Part shown: positions 11,216 through 25,577 of the stretch, piece after piece
Numbering within the stretch: the stretch's first letter is position 1
Layout: each line of letters opens with the position of its first letter
Assembly (NCBI GenBank): GCA_963402885.1
Contig: OY727098.1
Location: 15,424,717 to 15,488,716, forward strand
Origin: Antedon bifida
Taxonomy: Eukaryota; Echinodermata; Crinoidea; Comatulida; Antedonidae
Direction: 5' to 3'
Length of the DNA: 64,000 nt
Notes under the pieces: generated by a model
Databases searched by the model: none
Told to the model about the DNA's origin: nothing
What the model saw: the letters and a program-made list of their open reading frames with translations, nothing else
Translations under genes and position numbers: made by a program

Positions 11216-13290
11216 AAAACTGGTCCGGCTGGACTGATTTTGGCCCCGGACCATATTTGTTGTGACAATACCAGTTTGTTTTCGGTATTTAGATTTTTCA
11301 CACTGCTGCTTTAGCCAGCTGCGTCCCAAGAGGACTACTTATTCAGAAGCTATAAGCAAGCAGCAGTTATAGTTCTAGAGGCCGACGTTTTTGATAATTT
11401 GTAAACTACTGTAGGACTGGTCATGCTAAAATTACAAACCCCAAAGCACGTCTGAGAGAAGAGAAGTCTATGAAAAAATTTGCTGATAATACAGTATTAT
11501 ATAGATGCATGTAGACAGTAATCTGTAAGATCTTTGTTCTTGCTGTCAGCCTAGGCCAGTATTATAATAATTCACTGTCAAATAATCAAAACATTATTTC
11601 TGGTATTTACAATGAGTCCCATTTGACTGTCAATCTAGACCGATATTATATACTGTAATTCGCTTTCAGATAATCATTGAATTATTATCAAAACAGTTGG
11701 TGAAGTGACCCCCAGACTTGACCTTAGCAATAAAATAAACTAAAGTGACAGAAATTGAGTCTGTTTAGTATAATAAAGTAATATTATTTAGACATCATTT
11801 TTATTTAAATTATTTAATAAGCACATCATCTTCAGTATTTTTTATTTTTCAATTTCAATTGCACAATTATGACATATCAAAGTATGAATTCTTGTTGTAT
11901 TTAATACTTCAAATACAAAAGTTATTCACTTTAACTTTAACACTTTAAAAAAATAATATTTATTCACGTATAAAAAGAGAAAAGAAACGTTTAATTATAA
12001 CCCAAAAACCATTGTCTGACAGACAATTTAAGTATTTTTTGCTTTAGATTACATTTTTTTCAGGTAAATAATTGTTTGGTTAATGTGAATAACTATTATA
12101 TGTGAGAATAAAATGACACATTCAAAAACAAATTTGAAATAAAAATATTTTTCAGGATTTTTTTTACAAGCGAGCAGAGTTTTTTGTTAGAAATATTTCT
12201 TGTTTATTTTGTTTTTGGTTATTTTCGGTTGTTTTCGGTAATTAGACTGACCGGAAAATGTCTTAAACTACTGTAGTTAGACAAAGAAGTAGTAATATAT
12301 AGGCCTAGTACTGCTATTTAGGCTACCTCCTATGATAGGTTTTAAACCTTTATAAAGAGATCACGTTTTATTTTGGTCGAGCTAAATATCGTATACTTAC
12401 ATTTTAATGTATGTTTATCCTATTATATACATAATTAGCCTGCCTATTATGTATTTTTAAACCACAATTACAAATCTCGTTCCCTACACAAACAAACTCA
12501 TATAATGAGGCTATAGGTTATAGTACATAGTAGGCCGCTTTTGAAACGGTTTTCTGTATTCTAGAATTAAAATCAACATGTTTTGGCTTTTCAATAATAA
12601 CAGACGTAGGCTACATTTAGTTTTTGTCACACACAACGTCGATAATAGCGATAAATTAAGCATAAAGAAAAGTGGTTGATCACTGTTTTCGCAATAAAAC
12701 AAATCCAAAGTCCTTATATGATGACGTCACACATGTATCACCACCCCATAAGCTTATTATCACGTAATGCAATTTTACGGTACCTTTAGCAAACGGAAGT
12801 TAGGATACGGTACCGTATATTTTATAGGGAACGTAGACTATGTCTGTGTCTTATTTTATATGTCACAAATTACGTAAAACAATAAACATTTGATGTAATA
12901 ATAAGCCCGGATAAAGCTATCCCAGCATTATTCAATTGCATCATGTTCCAAATCCATGTCTTTAAAAATGATTTGATCAAGATTGTTTTATAACCAAAAC
13001 GGTTTGAAAGGAATTTCTTCAGTAAAATGATCATTATGCGGTTGATTAAAAGGCCACTCATGATTTCTGTTAGTTATACTTTGCTGCACTGCATTGTTTT
13101 TCATCGATCAAAGACGTCTTCCATATCGTGAAAAGGGCGTATATGTTTTTTCGATCTAATTAAACTACATTTTATGTAAAATAAATAGGCTATGTGTGCT
13201 TATTGCAATAATGTTAATACATCACAACATTGTGCATGTGTAAAGAACAAAACTGACTACATTTTTTAGACAAGTAGTGTTTTAAATGTT
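11216..13290. other. AT-rich intergenic stretch upstream of HENMT1
   Basis: No gene, tRNA or complete mobile element was recognised. Around 12000-12165 a diverged repeat (ATTT.TTTTTTCAGGTAAAT.ATT, then TATTTTTCAGGA) resembles 23060-23192. A small tandem repeat of about 20 bases (GAACAGAACCCAGTCAGCT) lies at 13312-13352, just before the HENMT1 start. Confidence 0.5.
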
Positions 13291-13407
13291 GACGGAAAGA
13301 AAGAAAAAACTGAACAGAACCCAGTCAGCTGAACAGAACCCAGTCAGCTGAACTGGGAAATAACCATATATATAATTCTTGGTTTTATAGTAAGTTGCAG
13401 GAAAAAG

Positions 13408-16400
13408 ATGGCTGATGCACAAATTGTGTTGCAGAAAGAGGCAGCAGACTCAAAGACAAAGGAGGATTACCATGGGGATGTGACGTTCTCACCTTTACTG
13501 TACCAGCAAAGGCATTCAGCAGTTCTTGAGGTTATCAGAAAGCTACAACCTACAAAAGTATTTGTTTCATTTCATCTATTTTATATTGTTGCCATGCCAA
13601 TAGTATAATTTCACAGTTATCTGTACTCCAATATTCTTCCCACATCTTATAACAAATTAAGAATATTGCTTCTTGAATTATGAGAAGATAAGCCTACAGT
13701 GATCCTTTTTTTTTGCAGTATCTATAACAACCACTGGACCATAGGGTGCATTTATACAGCACGATATTACATGCATATTCAACACGCATACGAGAAGTGT
13801 GTTGTATAACACCAAAGAGATTCCGTGTAAAGAGATTTTAATTATGAAAAAGGCTACTTGGTTGAATCCTAACATTTTTTGGATTGGAAGTGTCCTCAGG
13901 GTATTGTTTTGACCTCTCGTTAAATAAAAGTATGTGCTGTGAAAATTTTGACCAAACCTAGTACTGAATATAATTGTGCTTTTGTTTGCATATTTTAACT
14001 GATAACATTAACATAATTAAATTTTAAATTTCAAAAGCAGATTTAAAAAATCAATAACTGAGAAAACCAACTTGGGATTATGAACTATTGTATAACACAG
14101 TATTATTTAATGTATAACTGCAAAGTTTTTGCGGGGTTGACCTCAGCCCCTACAACACAACAAAAAATTAAAGACATGTTCAAATTTAGGGTGTTGTTTA
14201 AACACAGACACTTTCTTTGTGGTTCATGATAGTAGATATTGCATTTAATGATTGAATAAAGTTTAAATAAATAATACATTAAATTTCTAAACAGTTACAG
14301 TTTTTAAATCAATACTTACTTTATTTTTATACAATATATAGGTGATAGACATGGGATGTGGAGAATGCCAATTACTCAGAAAGATAAAGCAGAAGACCAT
14401 GATTGAACATCTTATTGGTGTTGATGTTGATGTCACTTGTTTAGAATGTAGTAAGTTTATCATCAAGCCTTTGATATCTGACCACCTATTGCCAGTTCGA
14501 GAAAAACCTATGGTTGTACAGCTGTATGAGGGCAGTGTTGCTGATTATGATGACCGACTTAGTGGCGCTGATCTTGTTGCATTTGTTGAAGTGTTAGTAT
14601 GACTGATCCTTAGCATTATACCTCTTTCATCCTTTGTATGTACAGTACATTTGTGACACAATGTCAGATTTTAATCATTTACTTTAGTCCCTAATGTTAC
14701 TAAGTTATCATAATGACCAGATAATTGAGAATAAAATAATCACATTGGTACTTTCCCAGACAGACTTCCTTAATTTGTAACAAATTCCCTACAGAAAAAC
14801 AACATTATTATAGCATTGTGTTTCTAATGAGTCTTAATTTTAATTATGGATATACATTTTAACATACAGTTTTTGTATATGTAAATAGATAAAATAAAAT
14901 AACTTGTCAATTCACTATTTTTGTTCCTAAAGGATAGAACATCTTAACCCAGAAGTATTGCATAAAGTTCCAGAAACCATTTTTGGTTCAATGAAACCAA
15001 ACTGTGTTATTATTACAACTCCAAATTCAGAGTTTAATGAGCTTTTCAAAGATTTTAAAGGATTTAGACATTGGGATCATAAATTTGAATGGACACGACA
15101 GGAGTTCCAATCTTGGTTAGTATCAATCAACAAATCATTAAGTTATCATTCATCAGCGGCAGATCCAGCCTGTTGAAATAGTGGGGCCAAGACCAGAAAC
15201 CAAGTACTTAAGCCACAGACGAAGCAAATTTTGGATAGATGGTCGGAATTTGTACACTCGCACATAAAATTCATGATAAATGGCACCTCTAATTGGCCAT
15301 AAACGACACTCCCATGTATTTCAAAGGGCTGAGGTACAGTGGAGGCTCTGTTTCATATTTCAAATTTTAAGTGCCATTTCCGAGAACCTAGAAGCTAAAT
15401 TTTCTCAGGTCAGCCCAGGGGGAGAGGGTTGGTTAGGAGAAAAAGTTGCATTTACAATTTTCGCACTCCATCAGACAGCAACTACACCTCTATATATATG
15501 TATTCAAAGTTATTAACTTTGTTTACATAATCATTGCTTTATTTCAATTGCTAGTTTAATGACTTAATGATTTCATTAAAAAAATTAACCTCACTGCCAC
15601 ACGATAAATCATTAAAAGAATGTCATACACAAGCATGTTAACCGCCAATATGTAGTGAAATTATTACTTCACATACAGTACAGTACTTTATCATCAAAAT
15701 ATTTCATTTGAAAGGTGTGAAAAAGTTACGTCAATGTATCCATACACAGTGAAATATTCAGGTGTTGGGCTGGGACCAAAAGGAAAAGAACATCTAGGAC
15801 ATTGTACACAAATTGCCGAATTCTACCAGAAACAAGAAGTGAATCTTGAGCATGAAAGTGTAGCAAAATGTCAACCCTATAAATTAGTAAGTATGACAGG
15901 TGCCTTTGGCAAAGATTGCGTTAAGACAAGCTTTTTAGTTCCTATGCATGCAATGCAAAGGAATCTTCTAATCACTTTAGTGTGTGTGTATGTATGTGGT
16001 CAAACTATCAAAGTTTTCCGACATTTTGGTTTTGCTTCACGGTGGTGACGATGCGATACTATCGCGATTTTGTAGCAGTCATTGATTTAAAAAAACCTAA
16101 ATATAGTCTTCCAATCATAATGTCTATAAATCAAAAGCATATATGTATTTCATTTCATTTATTTATTCGACCAATACACAGATACAGAACAGAACAGAAA
16201 CAGAGCACAATGGTCAGGGGCAACTAAAGCAAAACAATTGCTATAACTCAAAGAGTCAGTTGCCCCTGTATACTACAGCGTTGATTAAGAACGACGTAAA
16301 TTAGTTTCCATTAACGTAAATATTGCTTGTTCTTATCTATCACGCTAGGCCTAGCCCCTTTCGCTTCCATATACTCCAATATGGTAGTGGGACGATTCGG

Positions 16401-19400
16401 CCTTGGGACGATTCGGCCCAGGACTATTCGGCCCTGAGACGATTCGGCACACTTAGTGTATATTTATCGGCTTTGATATGCATTTTATAAGCATAAATAA
16501 GCTTTTTTCCCCAAACTTTATTTTCAGAGAGATTTTGGGGTTGTACTGCTAGGGATAATGATGCAATAAAGCAAAAACTTTGACAATCTGACTTTGCCGA
16601 AAATGATCATTTTTGAGCCACGCGAACGATGTAAACATATTACGCCCTCTGTTGACCGCTTGGTGAATGCCCGAATAACAAAGTTTTAGAAATAATAATT
16701 GTATATAAAATTACGTTTTTTTAGTAATTTATTTTTATATATTAAATCAACATTGGCAATATCAATAAATTATGTTATTAAATGGTAGTTCTAACAGCTT
16801 TAAAAACTTGATAATTACCACAAACAATGTATCGATCAATTGCATAGGAATGTCTGTCCCCGTCAGGGTCTGGTTTTTTTAATTGTATCATAACAAAGAC
16901 ATCTTCGGCAGACCTTTTTTGTACCAACTGTTCAAATGCTTTTATTTATTTTGTTGTGTTTGCTCCATCCCATGCTGCTTAGTTTTTAGCGTCAAAAGAT
17001 AATAGTCATCTGTGTGACACAAATGTCACGCAGATGGAAGGCAAGTTGGTAAATGGTGTTTTATCTTTATGAATGGGTGCAGTAATTGAAAACAATTTGA
17101 AAGCATTAATTTGTCTAAGGCGCCTAAATGATGTCAATGATGATTGGTAAAAAACTAAATGTCAAGAAAGTAGTGGTTAGTCCTTTTCCTGTTATTTTCT
17201 GGTTGAGGTTACAGCAGCCCACAGTTGTGAGGTGTTGAATGATCATAAAATCAAAATGGTACTGGGTATGATCAACTAGTCACCAACTAGCCATCCATTC
17301 ACAGAAGTACTGATCATGTAGTAGTCTATCTGTACGGCGACTATAGAATGAACCAAAGACATAACTTACCCTACGAATATTAGCTGATAGAAGATTGAAA
17401 TATTTTGTTATGTCTCCATAACATCCACCTTCACTGCCACACAGTTCGCCCTCTAGCCTTCGGCTTATATCAACTCCCTGATACACCTCTTTTTTTTTGT
17501 AAATTTAAACCATGACTTGCATTTCAGATTGCTGAAGCTGTGCATCCATTTAAAGAAAAAAGGCTTGATAGCAGGCAAAATATTTTGTTTGAAGTGGAGT
17601 ATTACAACAGAATTTTAGCAAATTCATTATTTACAGAGACGGATGAGGATTATGTCATAGTGCCTTTGGAGAAGCTTCTTCAGTTTCAAAAGTTGTCAAA
17701 CATATGTGGTAATGCTGAAAAATTAAGGTATTTTTCTATGCTTTTATATTGATAATTTGTTTGAATTCCAATTTAGGTCTTCTCATTAATATCTAGGCAG
17801 GTATGGCCAAGATTTCATATTATACATTGATTGTGTCGTGGTACGTGAGACCGTGTCCAGATTAATTTGGAAGTTTGCTCCCCGGGTATCAAGCGTGCGA
17901 GGCTTGGTTCAAATGAATACAATATCAAGACTAACAGAAAGACAACAAGATGTTGATTGCCGTTACCATACCATTTATTATGCACAAATCGACGTTACTC
18001 AGAAAGTAAAGAGAACGAAAGAAAACCATGCAAATATACAAACAAGCGTTACATAATTTCAATAACAATCAGTTTATAACTTCACTTTACCACTGTATTA
18101 CCACTATACTTAAACACACTGTGTACAAACTGGTTACCATTAAGAACAATACAATCAATTAAACGTCATTACAAATGATTAATACCTGAATCAACTTGAA
18201 TGATATATTTACTAACTAAGAACGAAACATCGTACAGCAATTAACCATTTCTCTATAAATTGAAGTAAAGATTTGAGAACATTATTTGCTTTATTTAAGT
18301 TGTATGCATGCAATTTCGTATAATCAATTAACAGGCAATGATCCGTCTATCGTGTAATATAATTCGTTTTACTACTTACAATGGTAACTTCAACAATGAC
18401 ATAATAATATATATACAACACGGTAACGAAAATCACATCTTCCTGTGTTTGCAACAAAAGCTTTTCTGACAGAAAAACCAGGTAGTTAAACAAAACATCA
18501 CCTATATGCAAATGCGGCAAACACAATGCTTGCAAAACAACTAGCAGAAGACACAGCAGACATAGCAGAATGCACACGAACAACAACTGATCCATGACAA
18601 TTGAAACCATACAGTATGTTTCTAATCTTAGGTCAGGTCAATCAATGTGTCATCGGGACTTCTATTTATCTATGCAAGTTTTTAAAATAAAACCCCCACT
18701 AGCAGTCAGAAGGTTAAGAGGAGACCTAATTGAAACATAAAAAATTCTTACAGGAAAAGTGTGATATGTTCTTTAATATTTTTTACCTTACATACGGATG
18801 ACATTACCCGTGGACATAATCTGAAATTATATAAGCCTGTAATGAAGAAGGGTTTGGAACTGAGAAAACACTTTTTTAGCTTGAGAATAATAAATAACTG
18901 GAACACATTGCCTTAGTAAACGCAACATCTGTAAACGTTTTTGAAGGAAAATTGGTGTTGGTCAAAAAAAGGACTTTAGTACCATTCTGGGCTTCGAAGT
19001 ATAACTGACTGTGGGTCACAAGAGGCAAATTAGCCTATGTAATTTATACCCACACACAACAAGTTTCAAATTTTGAATGAATTGTTAAACCAATAAGAAA
19101 AACTGTATTTATCTTAATACGAATGAGACCTTTGTCATTGATCATGGAAGACAAAGTTTAGTGTGGAATGTCGGCCATTTTGAAATTCAAAATGGCGGCT
19201 GCAGGGGTGGTTTGAAAAAATGGCACGTAACCTTTTTGAATTCAGCAACTCAAGAATAACAAAGTTAGCCAATAAAATCTATTTTAGCACAAATTTCGAG
19301 CTGGAGCTAGTTTTCCTTTATATGTGACTTTACTAAAATATAATTTGACTGAAATTCACTAGACTACATTCTCAGAAAATCATCGCGAGATTATTCTTGG

Positions 19401-20050
19401 CCATGATTTTGGTAAACTTTTGCATTGTATGATGTCAAACGTCCACTGGTACTCATGTACCAAAAATGTTTTAAACGAACACTAAAGTGCCATTTAACAA
19501 GTGCTCAAATTTGACAGTCGGCATGCGCATATCATAACAATGATGTAATAGTGTAGCAGTCGATATAGTTGCTATCTGTATTACAGTATTGTATTACAAC
19601 TTGTATACAGTATTATTGTGACATTGCCTGAATTTGAATGCAGGATGATGGGATTAGTAAGCAGAAAAGACATGACCACAACTAAGATACTGTAAACAAT
19701 TGCCAGACACATAAATTCTGCTGACATTTTCTGTTGTACTAATATGAATATTGTGTAATTAACACATGTTTTGGAGTTTAAACAAAAGAAACAAATAAAA
19801 TCTAATAATTACCTGGATAATCTTAATTATGAAACCTTAATTTCATTTTTTTTCTTTCTTACTTTCATTCAGAGAAGTAATTAAAACATGCGATGTGATT
19901 CAGCTAAATGATGGTGAAACAGCAATTGTAAATCAACGACAGTATGATGCAGAATGGTCGTCAGACAGTGATAGTGACTTGCCTACTGAATATATAGAAA
20001 ATAAAACAGAAGGTTCAAATGAACAAATACAAGAACAAATCTGGGATTAA
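13408..20050 (+). CDS. HENMT1: Small RNA 2'-O-methyltransferase HENMT1 (HEN1), six coding exons
   Basis: The enzyme methylates the 2'-OH of the 3'-terminal nucleotide of single-stranded small RNAs (piRNAs in animals), protecting them from tailing and decay. Exons are 13408-13557, 14342-14592, 14933-15115, 15715-15886, 17528-17727 and 19873-20050. Phases agree and give 377 residues, close to the vertebrate protein. The SAM-binding motif I is VIDMGCGECQLL (from residue 51). The metal-binding motif E-V-I-E-H is E133, E136, H137, with a fourth ligand candidate at H183 in WDHKFEW. YPYTVKYSGVG and HLGHCTQIAEF follow. The C-terminus is acidic (SDSDSDLPTE). It is transcribed divergently from PIGB and convergently with MYO9. 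A splice acceptor (TTGCAG) seven bases before the ATG suggests an upstream non-coding exon. Confidence 0.96.
15262..15400 (-). repeat. Inverted copy of the dispersed repeat in HENMT1 intron 3
   Basis: The reverse complement contains AATTAGAGGTGCCATTTATC followed by ATGAATTTTA, matching 5585-5625. The family is unknown. Confidence 0.5.
16381..16450. repeat. Short tandem array of GACGATTCGGCC
   Basis: Four diverged units of about 16 bases (GGGACGATTCGGCCTT, GGGACGATTCGGCCCA, GGACTATTCGGCCCTG, AGACGATTCGGCAC) lie in HENMT1 intron 4. Confidence 0.7.
18690..19040 (+). pseudogene. CR1-like LINE reverse-transcriptase 3' relic in HENMT1 intron 5
   Basis: Across frame shifts and stops the plus strand reads RRLRGDLIET, KILTGK, then a GHNLKLYKPV-like segment, then an FSLRIINNWNTLP-like segment and a VNVFEGKL-like segment. 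That order is typical of the reverse-transcriptase C-terminus of CR1-type LINEs. It carries several inactivating stops. Confidence 0.65.
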
Positions 20051-20304
20051 TTGTTTATTATCTAACCAAGTGCGAAACATTTGCAACATATAGAAGAGCT
20101 GGCCACTTGTTTGGTAATGCATAGCATTAACATATTTTCCACTGGATTTCAAAGCAACTTTTTAGATGATTGTTACATTTTATGGCTAATCTAAATAATA
20201 TATAAATTATTATAATATATTATAATAATATATTATTATTTGTTATATTTCCTCAGAAAGCTAAATAAATTTAATGTTAGCTGTTCAATCATTTCGGTAA
20301 TTTA
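20051..20304 (+). other. HENMT1 3' UTR region
   Basis: AT-rich sequence follows the stop codon. A possible polyadenylation signal AATAAA occurs in GCTAAATAAATTT near 20264. The end of the transcript is not proven. Confidence 0.4.
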
Positions 20305-20750
20305 AATGAAACACACAAGAAAGGTCTCATTAGAATTACTAAGATAGCATCAAATATAATTGGTTGTACGGTTAATGATTTAAAATATCTTTATGAAAAA
20401 CAGGTCCTAAGTAAATTAAGTAAAATTTTAGAAGATAAGAAACATCCATTACATATGAGATTTTATAAGAACAAGTCAGGCCGGCTACGGGCTCCTAGAG
20501 CTGATACGTCAAGAAACCGACTGTCTTTTGTACCAAATTCAACTCATATTTTTAACTCAAAGATTGTTAGATCATAATAGCGCACATGCAATATATATTT
20601 TAAAGTTTTACAGTTGATGGATGTTTTAATTAATGTTTTTAAATTGTAATTGTGAATGTTTTTATCATATTTTTCTGTCGAGGAAAACAATTTTTCCATG
20701 TACATTTTTTATATATGGAATGAATAAAGATTTGATTTGATTTGTTATGA
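20305..20750 (+). pseudogene. LINE 3' fragment with a TGATT-type tail
   Basis: The plus strand encodes KGLIRITKIASNIIGCTVND, LKYLYEKQVLSKLSKILED, HPLHMRFYKNKSGRLRAP and RNRLSFVPNSTHIFNSKIV before a stop at about 20577. This is the familiar LINE ORF2 C-terminus (KI.G, HPLH..F, SGRR.R.P, R...SF.P). About 170 bases of 3' UTR end in GATTTGATTTGATTTG. The fragment is 5'-truncated and lies directly behind HENMT1. Confidence 0.75.
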
Positions 20751-23700
20751 CTATTTTGACCAATTGGCCAGTTGTAGTTGTTTGCAGTTGTGAGTCAGCT
20801 ACGACTGACTTTGTGAATGGCAATTGTATACTGTATGAGATCATGATATATAATAGGCATCATCACATCCCATCTTCTTCTTAATGTATTTATACTGTAC
20901 ACATGTGGTAAAAGTTTTTAATCTATGACCTTTGTTTGACAAATGTGAACAGCATACTTTAGTTAATAGCACCTTGCCATTGGAACACTGTACTAATAAA
21001 TCACTTCTGAATGTCCCCAACATGACATTGCATGTCATAAAAAGTGCGGTGTGTAATTGTTGAATGTGAATTTTTTAACGTTTCATCAGCATAAAATGAT
21101 GGTTCAGTCCCATCCTGCAATCAAAACACAATACTGTATACAACCAAAAACAGGTACTTGTACATAAGATTCCCAAAGCTACCCCATCTTAGATGCTATA
21201 TAGACCTTGATGAGGGAGTGTGACTTGGCTTAATATTAAACGTCTATAAGAGGCAAGGAAGCCGCTTTGTCTGTATCTAATATAATAGATGCTTCACTCC
21301 CATGATGTCCTCATACTTCGGTCAAAACGTAGTCCCCCTCAACACATTTTTGAGATGGGATAGCCACCCTCACTTTTTGATGCAAAACCATATAATTGTT
21401 TATACATATTTGAAATGTTGATTATAATGTGCTATGTATGATTTGTATTTTGTATGTATATTTGTTACTATCTATATATTATTATTACTGCCTTTCCGCT
21501 GAAAAGTCTGCCGACAATACTATTGCTATACTATACTATACTATTACTATCTCTGCAGTGTATATAAGAGGAATACTATTACTATACTATTACAATACTA
21601 TTACTATACGATTACTATCTCTGCAGTGTATATAAGAGGAATCTCTGATGTATATTTTTATATATTGGACCAAATAAAGAATAAAGAATGTAAAGTGCCT
21701 TTGAGCATGATTATTCATGAAAAGGGCGCTATAGAAAAGTGGTAATTATGTAAGTTACAAAACTGCAACATTTTTTTTCAGGACAATAATATTAATATGT
21801 ATGTTTCAATGGGTTTAAAAAGTAAATAAGTTAATATTTTGAAATTTGTAGATTATATCAGAATAAAGCACACAAGACAATTTTCACATATATCACTATA
21901 ATTATGCCAATACAAAATTACTTGAACTAAAAGTGACAAGAGCAACAACATTTAAGCTCTTCTTCAATTTACATGGAACTCTGTAGTCTTGTGGTATTGC
22001 ACCTAATCAATTACATCATAACAACAAATAAAAAACACAATTAAGATGATACAAAAAAAGTTTCATCTTTTTAAATATGTTCATAAAAATATAAATATAT
22101 TAACAAAAAATACCAATAATTCATATTTCAAGAGACAATATGTATCAATAATAAAATAAAAAGAATCGATCTGAGACGATATAAAAAGTATCTATAATCT
22201 GTACATAAAGACAAATAAATAGCATTTAACACTTGTTTGCAGGACTTGCAGGAAAAAGTATCTCACAAAATGTGTAAACATACTTTGAGATATATTTTAA
22301 AAATATTTACAATATCACAAGTAAGCATAGTTAACTATAAACATAAATAAGTTTATAATCTATTATAACTTATTAAAACTACTTGGGATACAAAATAAAA
22401 CACCGAGTACAGAACTCAGCTTGTTATTGAACATTATGATGATACCATAGAAATCATATGTTTACAATTGCATATAAAAGTATATTACAGATAACATAAA
22501 TGTGCTAATCTAGAATTTTATAAACAATCTTTATTGTGCTTTTAATTCTGCAGCTACTAACTGTAGCTAATAAATATCTATCTACATTTTCCAAAACAGT
22601 TTTTATACAGGTTCAGATTTGGAAGAAGATAAATTGGATTTTTAACAATTAGCCAGATTTGGTAATTTATTCCCAAATTTCAAAAACATTTTTTGGCAAT
22701 GCTGGAAAACAATTATAAATAAACCTGAATGTAGCAACACATTTATTAACATATAAATATCATTCACAATATTCCTGTATGTATCTAACATGATAAAGGT
22801 GGGCTTTATTTTATGTAAATTGTGATATTTTAAGGGTAAACATTTAGAATACACATACTGGTATCCATACCAATTGGTTTGTTTGCCATTACACAATGCT
22901 GTACAAGATTATGAATGGGCATTCATTCGCTCAATGTAATTTAATTATATACATAAATACTATATAATTTATTTAGAATCAGTTTTAATCAAGTTATTCA
23001 CTTCCATAGGAAAAAAAAATGGTTTCACTTATAAAAAGACAAAATTCAAATTTATCTGAAAACCCATTGCCCAACAATTTTTTCAGGTAAATTATTTTTT
23101 TTGAGATCTAATTTTTGGTTAAAGTTAACTATTATGTGACATTAAAATGATATATTCAACAACAAAATTGTAAAAAAATATTTTTTCAGGAGGACAATAC
23201 ATGTTATACACATAGATCGTCAACATTACATCTATATTCACAAAACTGTAGGCTTTTAAAAAATTTAATAGAATTTTTGTTCACAAAATAACTTAAAATC
23301 CAATTATTGTAATGCTCTTTTCTCACCAAAGCCGTACTGATATACAATGTTCATGGAAGAAATTTGATAATACTTGTAAATGTTACTGATATTACATTAA
23401 ATTAAAGGAGCAGTACTCATGGATGATGTGATATTGACATCATCACAATCACACAACAAGTAAACTAATTTTGCATTGTATTAAACATGTACAGTAGTAT
23501 ATGCCACTGAGTATGGAAAACTATCTGAATCTAACTAGGTGAATTTGTAGCACAGGTTTTTGAACATAAATCACTTATTACCACACATATATAACAAATA
23601 CAGTGTTAACAAAATACATCAATTAAGTCACTTCATTTATAGGTCATTAATTATATATTTAAAACAATGTAGAGGAAGATATTATTTTATTTAAATCTTC

Positions 23701-24036
23701 AAAATATAATTGGTTTAGATTTTTAAAAAAATTCCTGAGTTGTAGGCAAACATTGACATATAATTTCACAAGTAACTAATTATAAGCCATAGTTTTTATA
23801 TTCAGTTGACCTTAAGGATACTATTGGTGTTTTACATGAATACACAAAAGGAATGTTGAATGTTTGGTACCATGAACTTTCTACATTATCTCACTCTCAA
23901 GATTTTTAATTCATCTTTCATACAAATATGAGATAATAGAGAAAATTTGTTTATAGAGGTTTGAATGACTTGAAGCTTGCAACAACCAGGCAACAAATAG
24001 TGTTCAGACACTTAAGTCGAGTATATTACATGTTTT
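20751..24036. other. Convergent intergenic region, probably including the MYO9 3' UTR
   Basis: No further gene is recognised between the 3' ends of HENMT1 (plus) and MYO9 (minus). The part adjoining the MYO9 stop is very AT-rich with many possible minus-strand AATAAA signals, so the MYO9 3' end cannot be placed. Near 21530-21635 there is a duplicated TCTCTGCAGTGTATATAAGA unit with short ACTATACTATT repeats. Near 21690-21745 there is a tail-like motif (GGGCGCTATAGAAAAG) like that of some SINEs. Confidence 0.45.
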
Positions 24037-25577
24037 TCACTTTTTCTTCTTACTTCCTTTCTTTTTAATTAGTGGTGGTGGTTCACGGCGTGCATCTTCA
24101 GTCGTTGATTCTGTTCGACGATGTTTTACTGCACCACGTCGGTCAAATCGCGCAGGTCTTCGTTTTTGTTGAATGGTTGCTCTGTTTTTAAAGCTTGCAA
24201 GTGGTTTGTGAGTAGGTGGGTTGTCAAATGACACACCTTGTTCTAATTGTACACCTTGATTGTTGTTATATAGACTTCTCAGATACATTTGACCTGATCT
24301 CATCCTAAATGAGTCATCATTGATACCTGCTTGGACATCCAATGTTGGAAGAGTAGCAGTTAGATCTTGACTGCAGAATAAACAACAAATAATGTTTTGA
24401 AATAATGTATGTGAAAGCAAGTATGTGTCAAAATACAATTTCTGACCATATCCTTGAGTATTACAGAACACTTTTAAAAGTGTGTTCACATTGAATGAAA
24501 AACAAATGCATGGAATCTCTGAAACCACAGCCCAGAAAACTGAATATCGTTCTAAACTGGATGTTTTTAAAAAGCCTAAAACTATTCCTATTCCTATTCC
24601 ATTAATAAAACAAAATCCCAACAAATAAATTTCTTCAATTGCAAATTCTAAATGATTTATTTAGTTTGAACTAAAATATCAGATTTGATAAACCAACTGT
24701 CTCAAAATTATGATTTATTCATGAGAAAATAATTGCACAAGATCATCCTAGCTAATAATGAAGGAAAAACTTGTGTTCTGTTTTTGGAAACCTGCTCTTT
24801 TTTACTATCCCAATGATGTGCGGTTTTTAGAGATCCCACTGTATTCTGGTAATTGAAACTTAGTTAATTAGAAAATTACAAGTTGGTTGTCTGCTCACAT
24901 GAATAAAAAAAAAAGAAAAAAAATACTTACACTTCTTGTTTTAAAGATCGGATATGCTCTGACAGAATGTTAGCTTCTTCTACATCCTCTGACTGTCCGT
25001 CAACATCCACCACATTATTTACCTTGGAATCTTCTTCTTTCCGCTGTTCACCCTTTAAATAAAAAGGTTTAGAATTTGAACATACCTAACAATCGTATGT
25101 AGCCACTTAAAATATAATAAGGGCCATGATGCATATGTATGTAAATAGGCAATTAGCATATTAATTCATTCAAATCACTAGGGTCAGTCTTCATAAATAT
25201 AATAATGGTCATGATGCAAATGTATGCAAATAGACAATTAGCATATTAGTGTATTCAAATCACTAGGGTCAGTCTTCATAATTATCAGTAAATAATTGAA
25301 CAAGCTAAATTTTAGTGGAAAGTCATAATGAAAAATGTAAAAATATAAAAGAGTATTTCTGCCACAAAGCCAATCATTACAATTATTCGACCACAACCAA
25401 AACTACCCTGCTTTACTATATTGAAGAATAATACTATAGTGACTTACGATGGCCATTGTCTTGCGGATTTCTGAGAGTCTGAGAGTAGCTGTGTTGGTGA
25501 CACGTTCAAGTGTTCTGATATCATTCATAGTGCTTTGAACCTTTTGCATCTGCTGTGATATTATTAATTCCACACAA
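24037..25577 (-). other. MYO9 C-terminal tail
   Basis: Exons 25577-25448, 25052-24931 and 24370-24037, fragment residues 1422-1616. [20 protein letters not shown] with [19 protein letters not shown] is the helical extension that follows the GAP in class IX. Next come an acidic stretch ([12 protein letters not shown]), a short helix ([13 protein letters not shown]) and [11 protein letters not shown] basic, low-complexity end finishes with four lysines before the stop. The polybasic end is likely to be disordered and might bind membrane or RNA; that is only inference. Confidence 0.9.

Noticed and set aside
17280-17486. A minus-strand 68-codon frame in HENMT1 intron 4
   Set aside because: It has no recognisable similarity, no neighbouring exons and sits opposite a real gene; it is probably chance.
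17830-18620. Possible solo LTR in HENMT1 intron 5
   Set aside because: No matching TG...CA ends, target duplication or primer-binding site was found.
24375-24624. An N-terminal extension of the last MYO9 exon (hydrophobic, membrane-like)
   Set aside because: It lies upstream of a clear acceptor (TTCTGCAG, 24378-24371). Splicing there gives the correct phase and family-like sequence, so the extension is intron.
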